From Pirellulales bacterium (GTDB taxonomy: Bacteria > Planctomycetota > Planctomycetia > Pirellulales > JALHPA01), in contig JALHPA010000071.1 in the NCBI GenBank assembly GCA_022842745.1, forward strand, positions 1 to 8,820: 8,820 nucleotides of DNA, read 5' to 3'. Both the position numbers and the translations under genes were made by a program. Of this stretch, positions 1 to 8,820 are shown piece by piece; position 1 is the stretch's first letter, and the number at the start of each line of letters is the position of its first letter. The notes under the pieces are model-generated. The model was given only the letters and a program-made list of their open reading frames with translations, did no database searches and was not told the origin of the DNA.

Positions 1-17
1 GGGTGGCGACTCGTCCG

Positions 18-1811
18 CTACTCCGTTCGCACCTCGATCTTGCCCCAATAGCCGAACTCGAAATTCCAGTCGTTGGCGGCGTTTTGAATCTCCAACTCCA
101 CCGACTGACCGGCGAACTCCGTCAAGTCGACCGCCACTTCGAGCCATCCGTCCGGCGCGGACTTCGGTCCTACCAGTTCCTCGCGCAGCACGCGCCCGTT
201 CCCCTTGACGATCAGCTTCCAATCCCCCCGCGAATCGTGCGTGGCCTGGATCACTAGCCCCGTCTTCTTTCCTTGGGGCGCCTCGACCTGCCCTCGCAAC
301 GAACAGGGCGTCTGCGGATCGACGGGGTGCGTCCGCAACACGTTCTTCCGGCCGGCGTGATTCTCCAGCAGCGCCATTCCTAGCACCCCGGACGCGCCGC
401 ACGTAAACCCAGGCGCCACTTCCGCCACCAGCGCGGGAAACTGGCTGGCGTCCGTTGTCTCCCGTGTCGGCGGCGGCCCATCGACGCCCGGCAACCGTTT
501 GGCCGTGGGGTCGCTCGGGGGTTTATCCAAGGTCAAAAACGCGAACAGATCCGCCAATTCGTGCGGCTGAAGCTGTTTCTCCAGTTCCTCGGGCATCATC
601 GACAGCTTGCTCACCAGGATCTCGTCGATGTCGTCGCGGGCGATGGTTTCCAACTTGCCCCCTTGCGTTTTGACGATCACTCGCTGTTCGTTGTCCTCCA
701 CCAACAGCCCCGTGATGACCCGGCCGTTGGCGATCACCGTCCGCGCCTGATAGACGCTCCCTATCACCAGGCTGGGGTCGAATACGTTGCTCAACAACTG
801 ATCGAACGTGCTCCGGCCGCTCCCGGTAAGATCCGGGCCAACCTCCTGTCCCTCGCCGTAGATCTTGTGGCATTGCCCGCACAGGTTCTTGAAGACGACC
901 TGTCCACGCTCGGCGTTGCCAGGGGTGCGCCGCAAAAACGCGCGCCACTGGGCGATCGCCAGCTCCCGCTTGGGGTTCCGTTCGCTGCGGATGGCGCCCC
1001 AATGTTTTTGCACCAGGGCGGCCAACTCGGCGTCGCGCGACGCCAACAGCTTGCCAACCTGGTTGGCGTTGAGCACCGACGCCGGCAGGCGGTTGCGGCC
1101 GATGGCCCCCAACAGGGACTTGGCCCACGCCGGTCGTTGCGTTAACAACTCGATCGCGACCGGCTGCAATCCCGGCTCCAGCCGCGAGTACGCGCCCAAT
1201 ACGACCTCCGCCACCGCGGGCGAGTCGATCCGTCCCAGCGCCGCCAAAACCGCCGCGCGGAACGAGGCTTGACCCGAGCCCTGTTCCACAAGCACCGCCT
1301 GCACGCTTTGCGGCACACCTTCGTCCCCCGCCGCAATCAGCGCCGCAAGCGCTTGGAGTCGCTTCTCGTCGGCTGGCTTGGGCGACGAAAAGACGGATCG
1401 CGCGGCCTTGATGCCGGAAGGGTCCTTCCAATTCGCCGCCAGCAGGGCCGCGTCCAGATACAAAGGATGGCTCTCCGCCGCCAGCAGTTTGTTGAGCAAC
1501 GGCTGCAAACGGGGTCGTAGCGCGGCAAGCTGTTCCCCGGAAAGTTCTCCCGACTGGGTCTTTTCCGCCAAGACCGACAGGCACTGCCGAGCGGAGTCTG
1601 GGTCGTTACTGGAGTTGTCGACCACCAACTCAAACAGCGCCACCAGCGGTTCCGGGTCAAATCCGGTCGCCGCAGGCCCCGCCGCCGTGCCTGCCCTGCC
1701 GAGAGCCACCGCGGCAACGATGCCCAAGCCGCAAAACAACCAGCATCTGGCCGCTTGAGACCGCCCCGCCCATCCGCGCCGTCCAATCTCGAACATTTGG
1801 AAAAGGTGCAT
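18..1811 (-). CDS. Exported c-type cytochrome, planctomycete heme-binding-domain protein with HEAT-like region and C-terminal beta-sandwich-like domain
   Basis: Predicted extracytoplasmic heme protein of 597 aa; its redox partner or substrate is unknown. The N-terminus has basic residues followed by a hydrophobic stretch (CWLFCGLGIVAAVAL, about residues 21-35), as in a signal peptide. Residues about 60-295 are Leu/Ala-rich paired helices resembling HEAT/armadillo repeats. Residues about 297-428 form the cytochrome domain: the heme site CGQCH has Cys311, Cys314 and His315, followed by VGPDLTGSG, and the likely axial Met is 405 or 406 in SMMPEEL, just before ELADLFAFL. A Pro-rich linker leads to a domain at 455-597 (GDWKLIVKGNG, VDLTEFAGQSVELEI, NFEFGYWGKIEV) that reads as a beta sandwich. 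Members I know often carry an N-terminal beta-propeller dehydrogenase-like part; that is absent here. An in-frame ATG at 1898 exists, but a TATAAT at 1862-1857 lies downstream of it, so I choose the ATG at 1811, preceded by a weak GCGGAA. The family call is firm; the role is not known. Confidence 0.88.
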   Translation of the reverse strand: MHLFQMFEIGRRGWAGRSQAARCWLFCGLGIVAAVALGRAGTAAGPAATGFDPEPLVALFELVVDNSSNDPDSARQCLSVLAEKTQSGELSGEQLAALRPRLQPLLNKLLAAESHPLYLDAALLAANWKDPSGIKAARSVFSSPKPADEKRLQALAALIAAGDEGVPQSVQAVLVEQGSGQASFRAAVLAALGRIDSPAVAEVVLGAYSRLEPGLQPVAIELLTQRPAWAKSLLGAIGRNRLPASVLNANQVGKLLASRDAELAALVQKHWGAIRSERNPKRELAIAQWRAFLRRTPGNAERGQVVFKNLCGQCHKIYGEGQEVGPDLTGSGRSTFDQLLSNVFDPSLVIGSVYQARTVIANGRVITGLLVEDNEQRVIVKTQGGKLETIARDDIDEILVSKLSMMPEELEKQLQPHELADLFAFLTLDKPPSDPTAKRLPGVDGPPPTRETTDASQFPALVAEVAPGFTCGASGVLGMALLENHAGRKNVLRTHPVDPQTPCSLRGQVEAPQGKKTGLVIQATHDSRGDWKLIVKGNGRVLREELVGPKSAPDGWLEVAVDLTEFAGQSVELEIQNAANDWNFEFGYWGKIEVRTE

Positions 1812-1856
1812 GATTTCCGCTATTTGCCCATAAGTCTCGTGATCAAGGTTTCGGTC

Positions 1857-1862
1857 ATTATA
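1857..1862 (-). promoter_or_regulatory. Probable -10 box (TATAAT) for the heme-protein gene
   Basis: Read on the minus strand, the sequence is a perfect TATAAT about 45 bases upstream of the chosen ATG at 1811. A -35 candidate at 1885-1880 (GTCGCA, 17-base spacer) matches the consensus at only 3 of 6 positions. A perfect AT-only hexamer is conspicuous in this GC-rich setting. It would give a leader of roughly 40 bases and would exclude the upstream in-frame ATG at 1898. The control element is inferred, not demonstrated. Confidence 0.45.
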
Positions 1863-2078
1863 AACCGCGTCGTTGGCCTTGCGACGCCTCGCGGCCATGA
1901 TCCGCGGAAATCCGGCTCTGCCCGACGCCTCTCCCCCGGGCCAGGTCCGCGCAGGCGTCCAAGACGGCCGTTGTTGCCAATGGCGGCAATTTGTACCCTA
2001 CAGAACGACCGGGCCGGCGCAAGGACCCGCCGCGGTACTGGTCACGCTTTTCATTCGCTCCAACGGCAGGGATTTCGC
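1863..2078. other. Divergent intergenic control region between the heme-protein gene and corA
   Basis: This gap between two divergent genes should hold both promoters. For corA the best match I see is TTGTTG (1971-1976) and TACCCT (1994-1999), 17 bases apart; each matches its consensus at only three positions, so I do not call it as a promoter. No operator-like inverted repeat or riboswitch-like structure stands out; I looked for an M-box-like leader before corA and could not recognise one by eye. The plus strand stays open through this stretch in the corA frame, but the encoded residues look like antisense coding noise (Arg/Pro/Gly-rich). Confidence 0.4.
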
Positions 2079-3212
2079 ATGGCCCGCGGCCGCAAGAAAC
2101 ATCGTCATTTTCGCCGCCACGGCCCCCCCGGTTCAGCGCCCGGCAGCATCCACGTTGCCCCCGACGCCAAAACCCCAACCATTTCCACGTTTTCGTTCGA
2201 CAATGTGCGCGCGGTCGAGCAGACCGTGCATCGGGTGGGGGATTTGCGCGGGATCATGGACAAGTGGCCGGTTACGTGGATCAACGTCGACGGCCTGGGG
2301 GACGCGGCGGTCCTCTCGGAACTGGCGTCGCTGTTCCATATCCATCCCCTGGCTATGGAGGACGTGGTCCATACGCACCAGCGCCCCAAGGTCGAGCAAT
2401 ACAACGGGCAACTGTTCGTGGTCATGCGGATGTTCCAGTGCCACGAACGTCTCGAGACCGAGCAGGTCAGCATTTTCCTGGGAAAGAACTACGTTCTGAC
2501 CTTCCAGGAAAACCTGCCGGGAGACAGCTTTGAACCCGTGCGCGAGCGATTGCGATCGCACGGTCCGCTTACCAGCCAAACCAGCGACTATTTGGCCTAT
2601 CGATTGCTAGACGCGATTATCGACGGCTACTTTCCAGTCCTGGAAACCTACGGCGAGCAGATCGACGTACTGGAGGACGAAGTCCTCGAATGCCCGCAAA
2701 AACAGACCTTGAGTCGGATCCACGATATCAAGAAGGACCTGCTGGAGATTCGCCGCGCGATCTGGCCGGCGCGCGAAGCGGTCAATCAGTTGGCCCGCGA
2801 CCCTATCCTGCTGATCAGCGACAACACTCGCGTATTCTTGCGCGACTGCTACGACCACACGGTCCAGTTGATCGACCTGCTCGAAACCTACCGCGACCTC
2901 AGCTCCGACCTGCGGGATCTGTACCTTTCCAGCGCGGGCAATCGGCTCAACGAGATCATGAAGGTCCTGACGATCATTTCCACGGTGTTCATTCCCTTGA
3001 CCTTTGTTGCCGGGGTCTACGGAATGAATTTCAATACCGGGGCTTCTCCGTACAACATGCCGGAGTTGAATTGGCGGTTCGGATACGTGGGGTTTTGGGT
3101 TGCGATGCTGGTGATCTTTGCCGCCGAATTGGGATTCTTCTGGCGCAAAGGATGGATCGGCGCCAGCCTGCGCAAGCGGTTTTCCGCTGCACCCAAGAAT
3201 CCGAACCCCTGA
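2079..3212 (+). CDS. corA: CorA-family magnesium/cobalt transport protein
   Basis: Predicted inner-membrane Mg2+/Co2+ channel of 377 aa; the family works as homopentamers. The cytoplasmic domain carries the typical HPLAMEDVVHTHQRPKVEQY (residues 89-108) and the stalk helix DLRDLYLSSAGNRLNEIMK. TM1 is about 296-314, running into YGMNF with the selectivity signature Gly315-Met316-Asn317. The short periplasmic loop contains MPEL, TM2 is about 336-355, and the C-terminus is basic (RKG, then LRKRF). Length and motif positions match typical CorA proteins. I chose the ATG at 2079 because AGGG lies 8-11 bases upstream. The frame is open back to 1755, but those 108 codons overlap the divergent heme gene and its promoter and look non-coding. 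The first 14 residues hold ten Arg/Lys/His, an unusually basic tail. Glu350 inside TM2 is also unexpected. The gene stands alone, convergent with the rhomboid gene. Confidence 0.95.
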   Translation: MARGRKKHRHFRRHGPPGSAPGSIHVAPDAKTPTISTFSFDNVRAVEQTVHRVGDLRGIMDKWPVTWINVDGLGDAAVLSELASLFHIHPLAMEDVVHTHQRPKVEQYNGQLFVVMRMFQCHERLETEQVSIFLGKNYVLTFQENLPGDSFEPVRERLRSHGPLTSQTSDYLAYRLLDAIIDGYFPVLETYGEQIDVLEDEVLECPQKQTLSRIHDIKKDLLEIRRAIWPAREAVNQLARDPILLISDNTRVFLRDCYDHTVQLIDLLETYRDLSSDLRDLYLSSAGNRLNEIMKVLTIISTVFIPLTFVAGVYGMNFNTGASPYNMPELNWRFGYVGFWVAMLVIFAAELGFFWRKGWIGASLRKRFSAAPKNPNP

Positions 3213-3239
3213 GGAACATCGGCGGATGCCGCACGATTT

Positions 3240-3256
3240 CGCCCAACTGGGCGTTT
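3240..3256 (+). terminator. Weak candidate intrinsic terminator after corA
   Basis: CGCCC (3240-3244) and GGGCG (3249-3253) form a 5-bp all-GC stem with the 4-base loop AACT, followed by only three T residues. It lies 27 bases after the corA stop, between two convergent genes. The short U-tract makes function uncertain. On the minus strand the hairpin is followed by GAAAT, so it is unlikely to terminate the rhomboid transcript. Confidence 0.3.
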
Positions 3257-3299
3257 ACCAGGATTGGCGATGGAACTGGGAAAGTGCCGCCGTCTTTCG

Positions 3300-4154
3300 T
3301 CAATTGCGGCGCTGCTGGTACTTTCGGCTGGCGCGTTCCAGCGTGCGGCGCTCAGCCTTCGACAGGCTGGCTTCGCCGTCGCGACTGATTTTCTCAAGGA
3401 TCCGGTCCACTTCGCTCCCCAAGTCCTCCTCCTCCTCCCGATGAACTTTCAAACTCGGGCGAGCCTTAAGTCGCGACAGACTCCACCCGCTAGGCCAAAT
3501 CCGGCCCAACTGCCAACCGGTCCGATAAAACAGGTATCCAAACGCCGCTCCCCCCAAATGCGCGGTATAGGCCACGTTGCCGGTGCGGGAAACGGCCCCT
3601 TGAATGTCTTGCAGCACCTGCAAACTGGCCAACGCCCAAACCGGGACCGGCAGAACCCCCCAAAACAGCAGTTTTCGCGTCGGATAGTGCAAAACAAACA
3701 CCAGCATGATCCCCGTCACGCCGCCGGATGCGCCGATTAGCTTTGGCGGGATCTCGCCCATCACCGCCGATCGGTGCGTAAGCCACTCGCATCCCACCCA
3801 GACAGCCCCCGAGAGCACGATCAGCGATAGGTAAAGCTGCAGGAACACCTTTCTGCCGTATAGCGACTCCACGTCCCGCCCAAACAGCCACAGAAAGAAC
3901 ATGTTCCCCAAAATGTGCCAGATTCGATGATGATCGTGCGCGAATCCGTAGGAAACCAACTGCCATATTTTCCATGGTTCGACCGGAATGTTCGCCTGCA
4001 ATCCCAAACCGGAACTTAATCGACCGTCCGAAAAAACATCGACCAAAAAAACGACCGCGTTGACCAGAATCAGGGTCGATACCACGGACATATCGCCCCC
4101 CAGCACGAAGCCGCGAGACTCGTCCCGGTAGTAATCTCGGTCGTAAACGCCCAT
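3300..4154 (-). CDS. Rhomboid-family intramembrane serine protease
   Basis: Membrane protein of 284 aa that should cleave transmembrane substrates within the bilayer; the substrates cannot be read from the sequence. The rhomboid signatures are present: SYGFAHD leading into HILGN (His80, Asn84, the oxyanion/L1-TM2 region), the nucleophile Ser143 in GASGG, and the partner His199 in AHLGGAAFGYLF. Hydrophobic segments fall at about 23-41, 80-92, 103-121, 141-157, 161-182 and 194-212, fitting the six-helix core. The last 50 or so residues form a charged cytoplasmic tail (an EEEED run, then VDRILEKISRDG and LSKAERRTLERASRKY), a tail type I associate with many bacterial rhomboids. There is no clear Shine-Dalgarno before the ATG, but no upstream in-frame alternative is better, and the N-terminus MGVYDRDYYRDE is typical of planctomycete rhomboids. 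The gene is convergent with corA and divergent from the secreted-protein gene, so it is probably monocistronic. Confidence 0.94.
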   Translation of the reverse strand: MGVYDRDYYRDESRGFVLGGDMSVVSTLILVNAVVFLVDVFSDGRLSSGLGLQANIPVEPWKIWQLVSYGFAHDHHRIWHILGNMFFLWLFGRDVESLYGRKVFLQLYLSLIVLSGAVWVGCEWLTHRSAVMGEIPPKLIGASGGVTGIMLVFVLHYPTRKLLFWGVLPVPVWALASLQVLQDIQGAVSRTGNVAYTAHLGGAAFGYLFYRTGWQLGRIWPSGWSLSRLKARPSLKVHREEEEDLGSEVDRILEKISRDGEASLSKAERRTLERASRKYQQRRN

Positions 4155-4217
4155 GGAAGCCGAGGGAAAAGGGACGGCGGGTAGAAATGGCGACGCACAG
4201 ACAGCCGGAATTCCTTT

Positions 4218-4223
4218 ATCATA
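4218..4223 (-). promoter_or_regulatory. Candidate -10 box (TATGAT) for the rhomboid gene
   Basis: The minus strand reads TATGAT, a 5-of-6 match to the -10 consensus, 63 bases upstream of the rhomboid ATG. I see no good -35 at 16-18 bases; TTGGCC at 4250-4245 is 21 bases away, which is too far. The call rests on the hexamer and its location only. Confidence 0.3.
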
Positions 4224-4343
4224 CTATCGGGTCCCGCCCGCAATGGCCAACCGGACCGACCGCGTCTCGCTGCACAACGGATAGCGTCGACCCGCGGAGA
4301 CCCCCGCCAGGCATCGGCCTCCCCGATTCCATTCTTACCGACG

Positions 4344-4349
4344 TACAAT
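4344..4349 (+). promoter_or_regulatory. Candidate -10 box (TACAAT) for the secreted-protein gene
   Basis: TACAAT matches the -10 consensus at 5 of 6 positions and ends 41 bases before the ATG at 4391, giving a leader of about 35 bases that includes the GGAAG ribosome site at 4380-4384. There is no recognisable -35. If real, it also argues against translation from the upstream in-frame ATG at 4187. Confidence 0.33.
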
Positions 4350-4390
4350 TGGGGTCGGCAATACGCTACCCACCGCGACGGAAGACTCGA

Positions 4391-5425
4391 ATGAAGCCAA
4401 ATTTGCTAGCCGCTTGCCTGGTGTGTCACTCGCTTCTGATGGGACCTCCCCCATCAGCGCAAGCCGCCGAGGCGTCCGTCGATTTTGAATTGGCGGCTGA
4501 AAAGCAATTGCCACTGGGGCTGCAACAGAAGTGGTATCAGACGCTCTCCGATCGAGGGCTGACCAGTCTCCGCATTCGGGCGGCCCAGCCCAGTGACGAG
4601 CCAAAAATCACAGCCCGCGGCTCGAAAGCCGCTCCAGGCTATCACGTGGTCGGTCGCATCAATGCCCGCGGTACTTTGCTGCTGCCGGGGGGACAGTTCG
4701 CTTTGGGAGACGGGGCAGGGGTCGCCCGCTGGTTGAAGGAGTTGCGAAATAACGGCGTGGCCGGCGTGACCGAAAAGAAGACCGCGTTCGGCCTGACCGC
4801 CGAGCAATTGGAGCGGGCGACGCAAGATCTCAGCCATCCCGTGGATTTCTCGACCCGGGGACTAAAGCCCACGGATTGTGTTCGCAAAATCGCCGCTTCC
4901 CTGAAGATCGAGACTCGCGTCGATCGCCAGGTCCAGGCCGCTCTTGCCGCCGACGATCCAGTGCGGGACGAACTACAAGGATTGTCCTGCGGCACTGCCT
5001 TGGCGATCCTCTTGCGGCCGGCCGGCTCCATCCTGGCGCCCCGAAAGCTGGACGGAGGAGATTTGGAGTTCGGCGTGGTGCGCAGCCGTGGAACGGACGA
5101 GTCGTGGCCAGTCGGCTGGCCTGCCACCAAAGCGGAACAAGAATCGGTTCCCAAGCTCTTCGAATTCCTCAACGCCGAAATCGAAGGAGTATCTCTCTCC
5201 GAGGCGCTTGAGGCTATCGGTCCCCGACTGGATGTACCGCTATTCTTCGACCACTCCAAGCTCGCCGAGCACAAAATCGACTTGGGCAAACCGGTCAAAC
5301 TCCCCGCCAAACGAACCTACTACAGGCAGGTACTGCGCCAGCTCTTGGGACAGGCGGGGCTAAAAAACGAAATTCGCGCCGACGAAAACGGAAAACCTTT
5401 CATTTGGATCACGACCCTCAAATAG
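4391..5425 (+). CDS. Secreted protein of unknown function with two STN-like modules
   Basis: I do not recognise this 344-aa protein as a named family. It begins with a signal peptide (MKPNLLAACLVCHSLLMG, probable cleavage after AQA at residue 25), so it should be periplasmic or extracellular; it has no other membrane segment. Residues about 27-148 form a globular part with RINARGTLLLPGGQFALGD. Residues about 149-235 (VDFSTRGLKPTDCVRKIAASL, split by variable loops) and 254-344 (GVSLSEALEAIGPRLDVPLFFD, then LPAKRTYYRQVLRQLLGQAGL and PFIWIT) each follow the pattern of STN domains of secretins and TonB receptors: a strand, a helix that sets up a pocket, a strand pair, a second helix, and a closing strand. 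No secretin or TonB barrel follows. The start at 4391 is supported by GGAAG six bases upstream and by the signal peptide; the upstream ATG at 4187 would bury that peptide. A single gene with its own likely promoter and terminator. Confidence 0.82.
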   Translation: MKPNLLAACLVCHSLLMGPPPSAQAAEASVDFELAAEKQLPLGLQQKWYQTLSDRGLTSLRIRAAQPSDEPKITARGSKAAPGYHVVGRINARGTLLLPGGQFALGDGAGVARWLKELRNNGVAGVTEKKTAFGLTAEQLERATQDLSHPVDFSTRGLKPTDCVRKIAASLKIETRVDRQVQAALAADDPVRDELQGLSCGTALAILLRPAGSILAPRKLDGGDLEFGVVRSRGTDESWPVGWPATKAEQESVPKLFEFLNAEIEGVSLSEALEAIGPRLDVPLFFDHSKLAEHKIDLGKPVKLPAKRTYYRQVLRQLLGQAGLKNEIRADENGKPFIWITTLK

Positions 5426-5454
5426 CCGATCGAAAAGGTGTTGAAGTCTCCGGC

Positions 5455-5478
5455 CAGGCTCGAAACCGCCTGATTTTT
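5455..5478 (+). terminator. Probable rho-independent terminator after the secreted-protein gene
   Basis: CAGGC (5455-5459) pairs with GCCTG (5468-5472) across an 8-base loop and is followed by A and five T residues (5474-5478). It lies 29 bases downstream of the stop codon. The stem is short but GC-rich and correctly placed; it would separate this gene from the following trehalose synthase gene. Confidence 0.45.
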
Positions 5479-5644
5479 CAGTCTCGTTGGTCGGGCCGTT
5501 GATTGGACCGAGGGGCGAATCGCTTCAACATCGAAGCCATCCTCGTGATTCCCGACAGGAATAGGTTTTGCTCTGATAGCGGCCACAAGCGCCAGGCGCA
5601 GCTCTGATCCGAAATTTTCGCTCGAACGACCTCAAGGAATGGGC
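5479..5644 (+). promoter_or_regulatory. Leader/promoter region upstream of the TreS-maltokinase gene
   Basis: This non-coding stretch should contain the promoter of the fusion gene if the terminator just upstream works. I could not identify a convincing -35/-10 pair. What is visible: the 8-mer GCTCTGAT occurs twice (5570-5577 and 5601-5608), a small palindrome CGAAATTTTCG lies at 5610-5620, and a good ribosome binding site AAGGA lies at 5634-5638. The repeat could be chance at this length. Confidence 0.3.

Positions 5645-8820
<3,176 letters not shown>

Noticed and set aside
561..1145. A 194-codon plus-strand frame antisense to the heme-protein gene
   Set aside because: No ribosome site or motif supports it; it mirrors the codon structure of the real gene on the other strand.
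523..1584. A 353-codon open frame on the minus strand inside the heme-protein gene, in another frame
   Set aside because: Its product is Arg/Gly/Ala-rich with no recognisable motif, and it overlaps fully a gene with a clear heme domain. Long shadow frames are expected in GC-rich coding DNA.
1755..2078. Upstream extension of corA to an ATG at 1755
   Set aside because: It would overlap the divergent gene and its promoter, its residues look like antisense noise, and the ATG at 2079 has a proper Shine-Dalgarno and gives the normal CorA length.
3118..3444. A 108-codon plus-strand frame spanning the corA 3' end and the rhomboid 3' end; its later ATG at 3226 gives a protein-like start
   Set aside because: It overlaps two well-supported genes in other frames or strands and has no family signature; most of it is antisense to the rhomboid tail.
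4187..4390. Upstream extension of the secreted protein to the ATG at 4187
   Set aside because: It would hide the signal peptide, has no ribosome site, and contains a likely promoter hexamer (4344-4349).

Overview
The window looks like chromosomal DNA of a planctomycete (PVC group, possibly Pirellula-like). It is GC-rich, and the first gene encodes the heme-binding-domain type of c-type cytochrome that is strongly expanded in Planctomycetes and Verrucomicrobia. The other proteins, a secreted protein of no obvious family, a rhomboid protease with a charged cytoplasmic tail, and a TreS-maltokinase fusion, fit that assignment. The lineage call rests on protein style, not on a marker gene.

Layout: (1) 18-1811, minus strand: an exported cytochrome c-like protein with a helical-repeat region, one CxxCH heme domain and a C-terminal beta-sandwich-like domain. 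(2) 2079-3212, plus strand, divergent from it: a CorA-family divalent cation channel with the GMN signature. (3) 3300-4154, minus strand, convergent with corA: a rhomboid intramembrane serine protease with its Ser/His dyad. (4) 4391-5425, plus strand, divergent from the rhomboid gene: a secreted protein that seems to carry two STN-like (secretin/TonB N-terminal short domain) modules. It is followed by a likely intrinsic terminator. (5) 5645 to the window end, plus strand: a very large open frame of at least 1058 codons, encoding trehalose synthase fused to maltokinase. It is cut by the window edge inside the kinase domain.

The five genes are not an operon. Strands alternate, the intergenic gaps are about 90-270 bp, and each gene appears to have its own control region. 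Only the last gene points to a defined pathway, trehalose to maltose to maltose 1-phosphate, which in other bacteria feeds GlgE-type alpha-glucan synthesis. The partner genes (glgE, glgB) would be expected outside the window. The heme protein suggests an extracytoplasmic redox or binding role of unknown substrate.

I see no tRNA, rRNA, CRISPR array, insertion sequence, phage gene, toxin-antitoxin pair or defence system. The window reads as ordinary core or housekeeping planctomycete sequence, and I do not claim a new system. The most useful points for follow-up are the unusual domain layout of the heme protein, the duplicated STN-like modules in an otherwise unassigned secreted protein, and the start-site corrections supported by promoter and Shine-Dalgarno signals.
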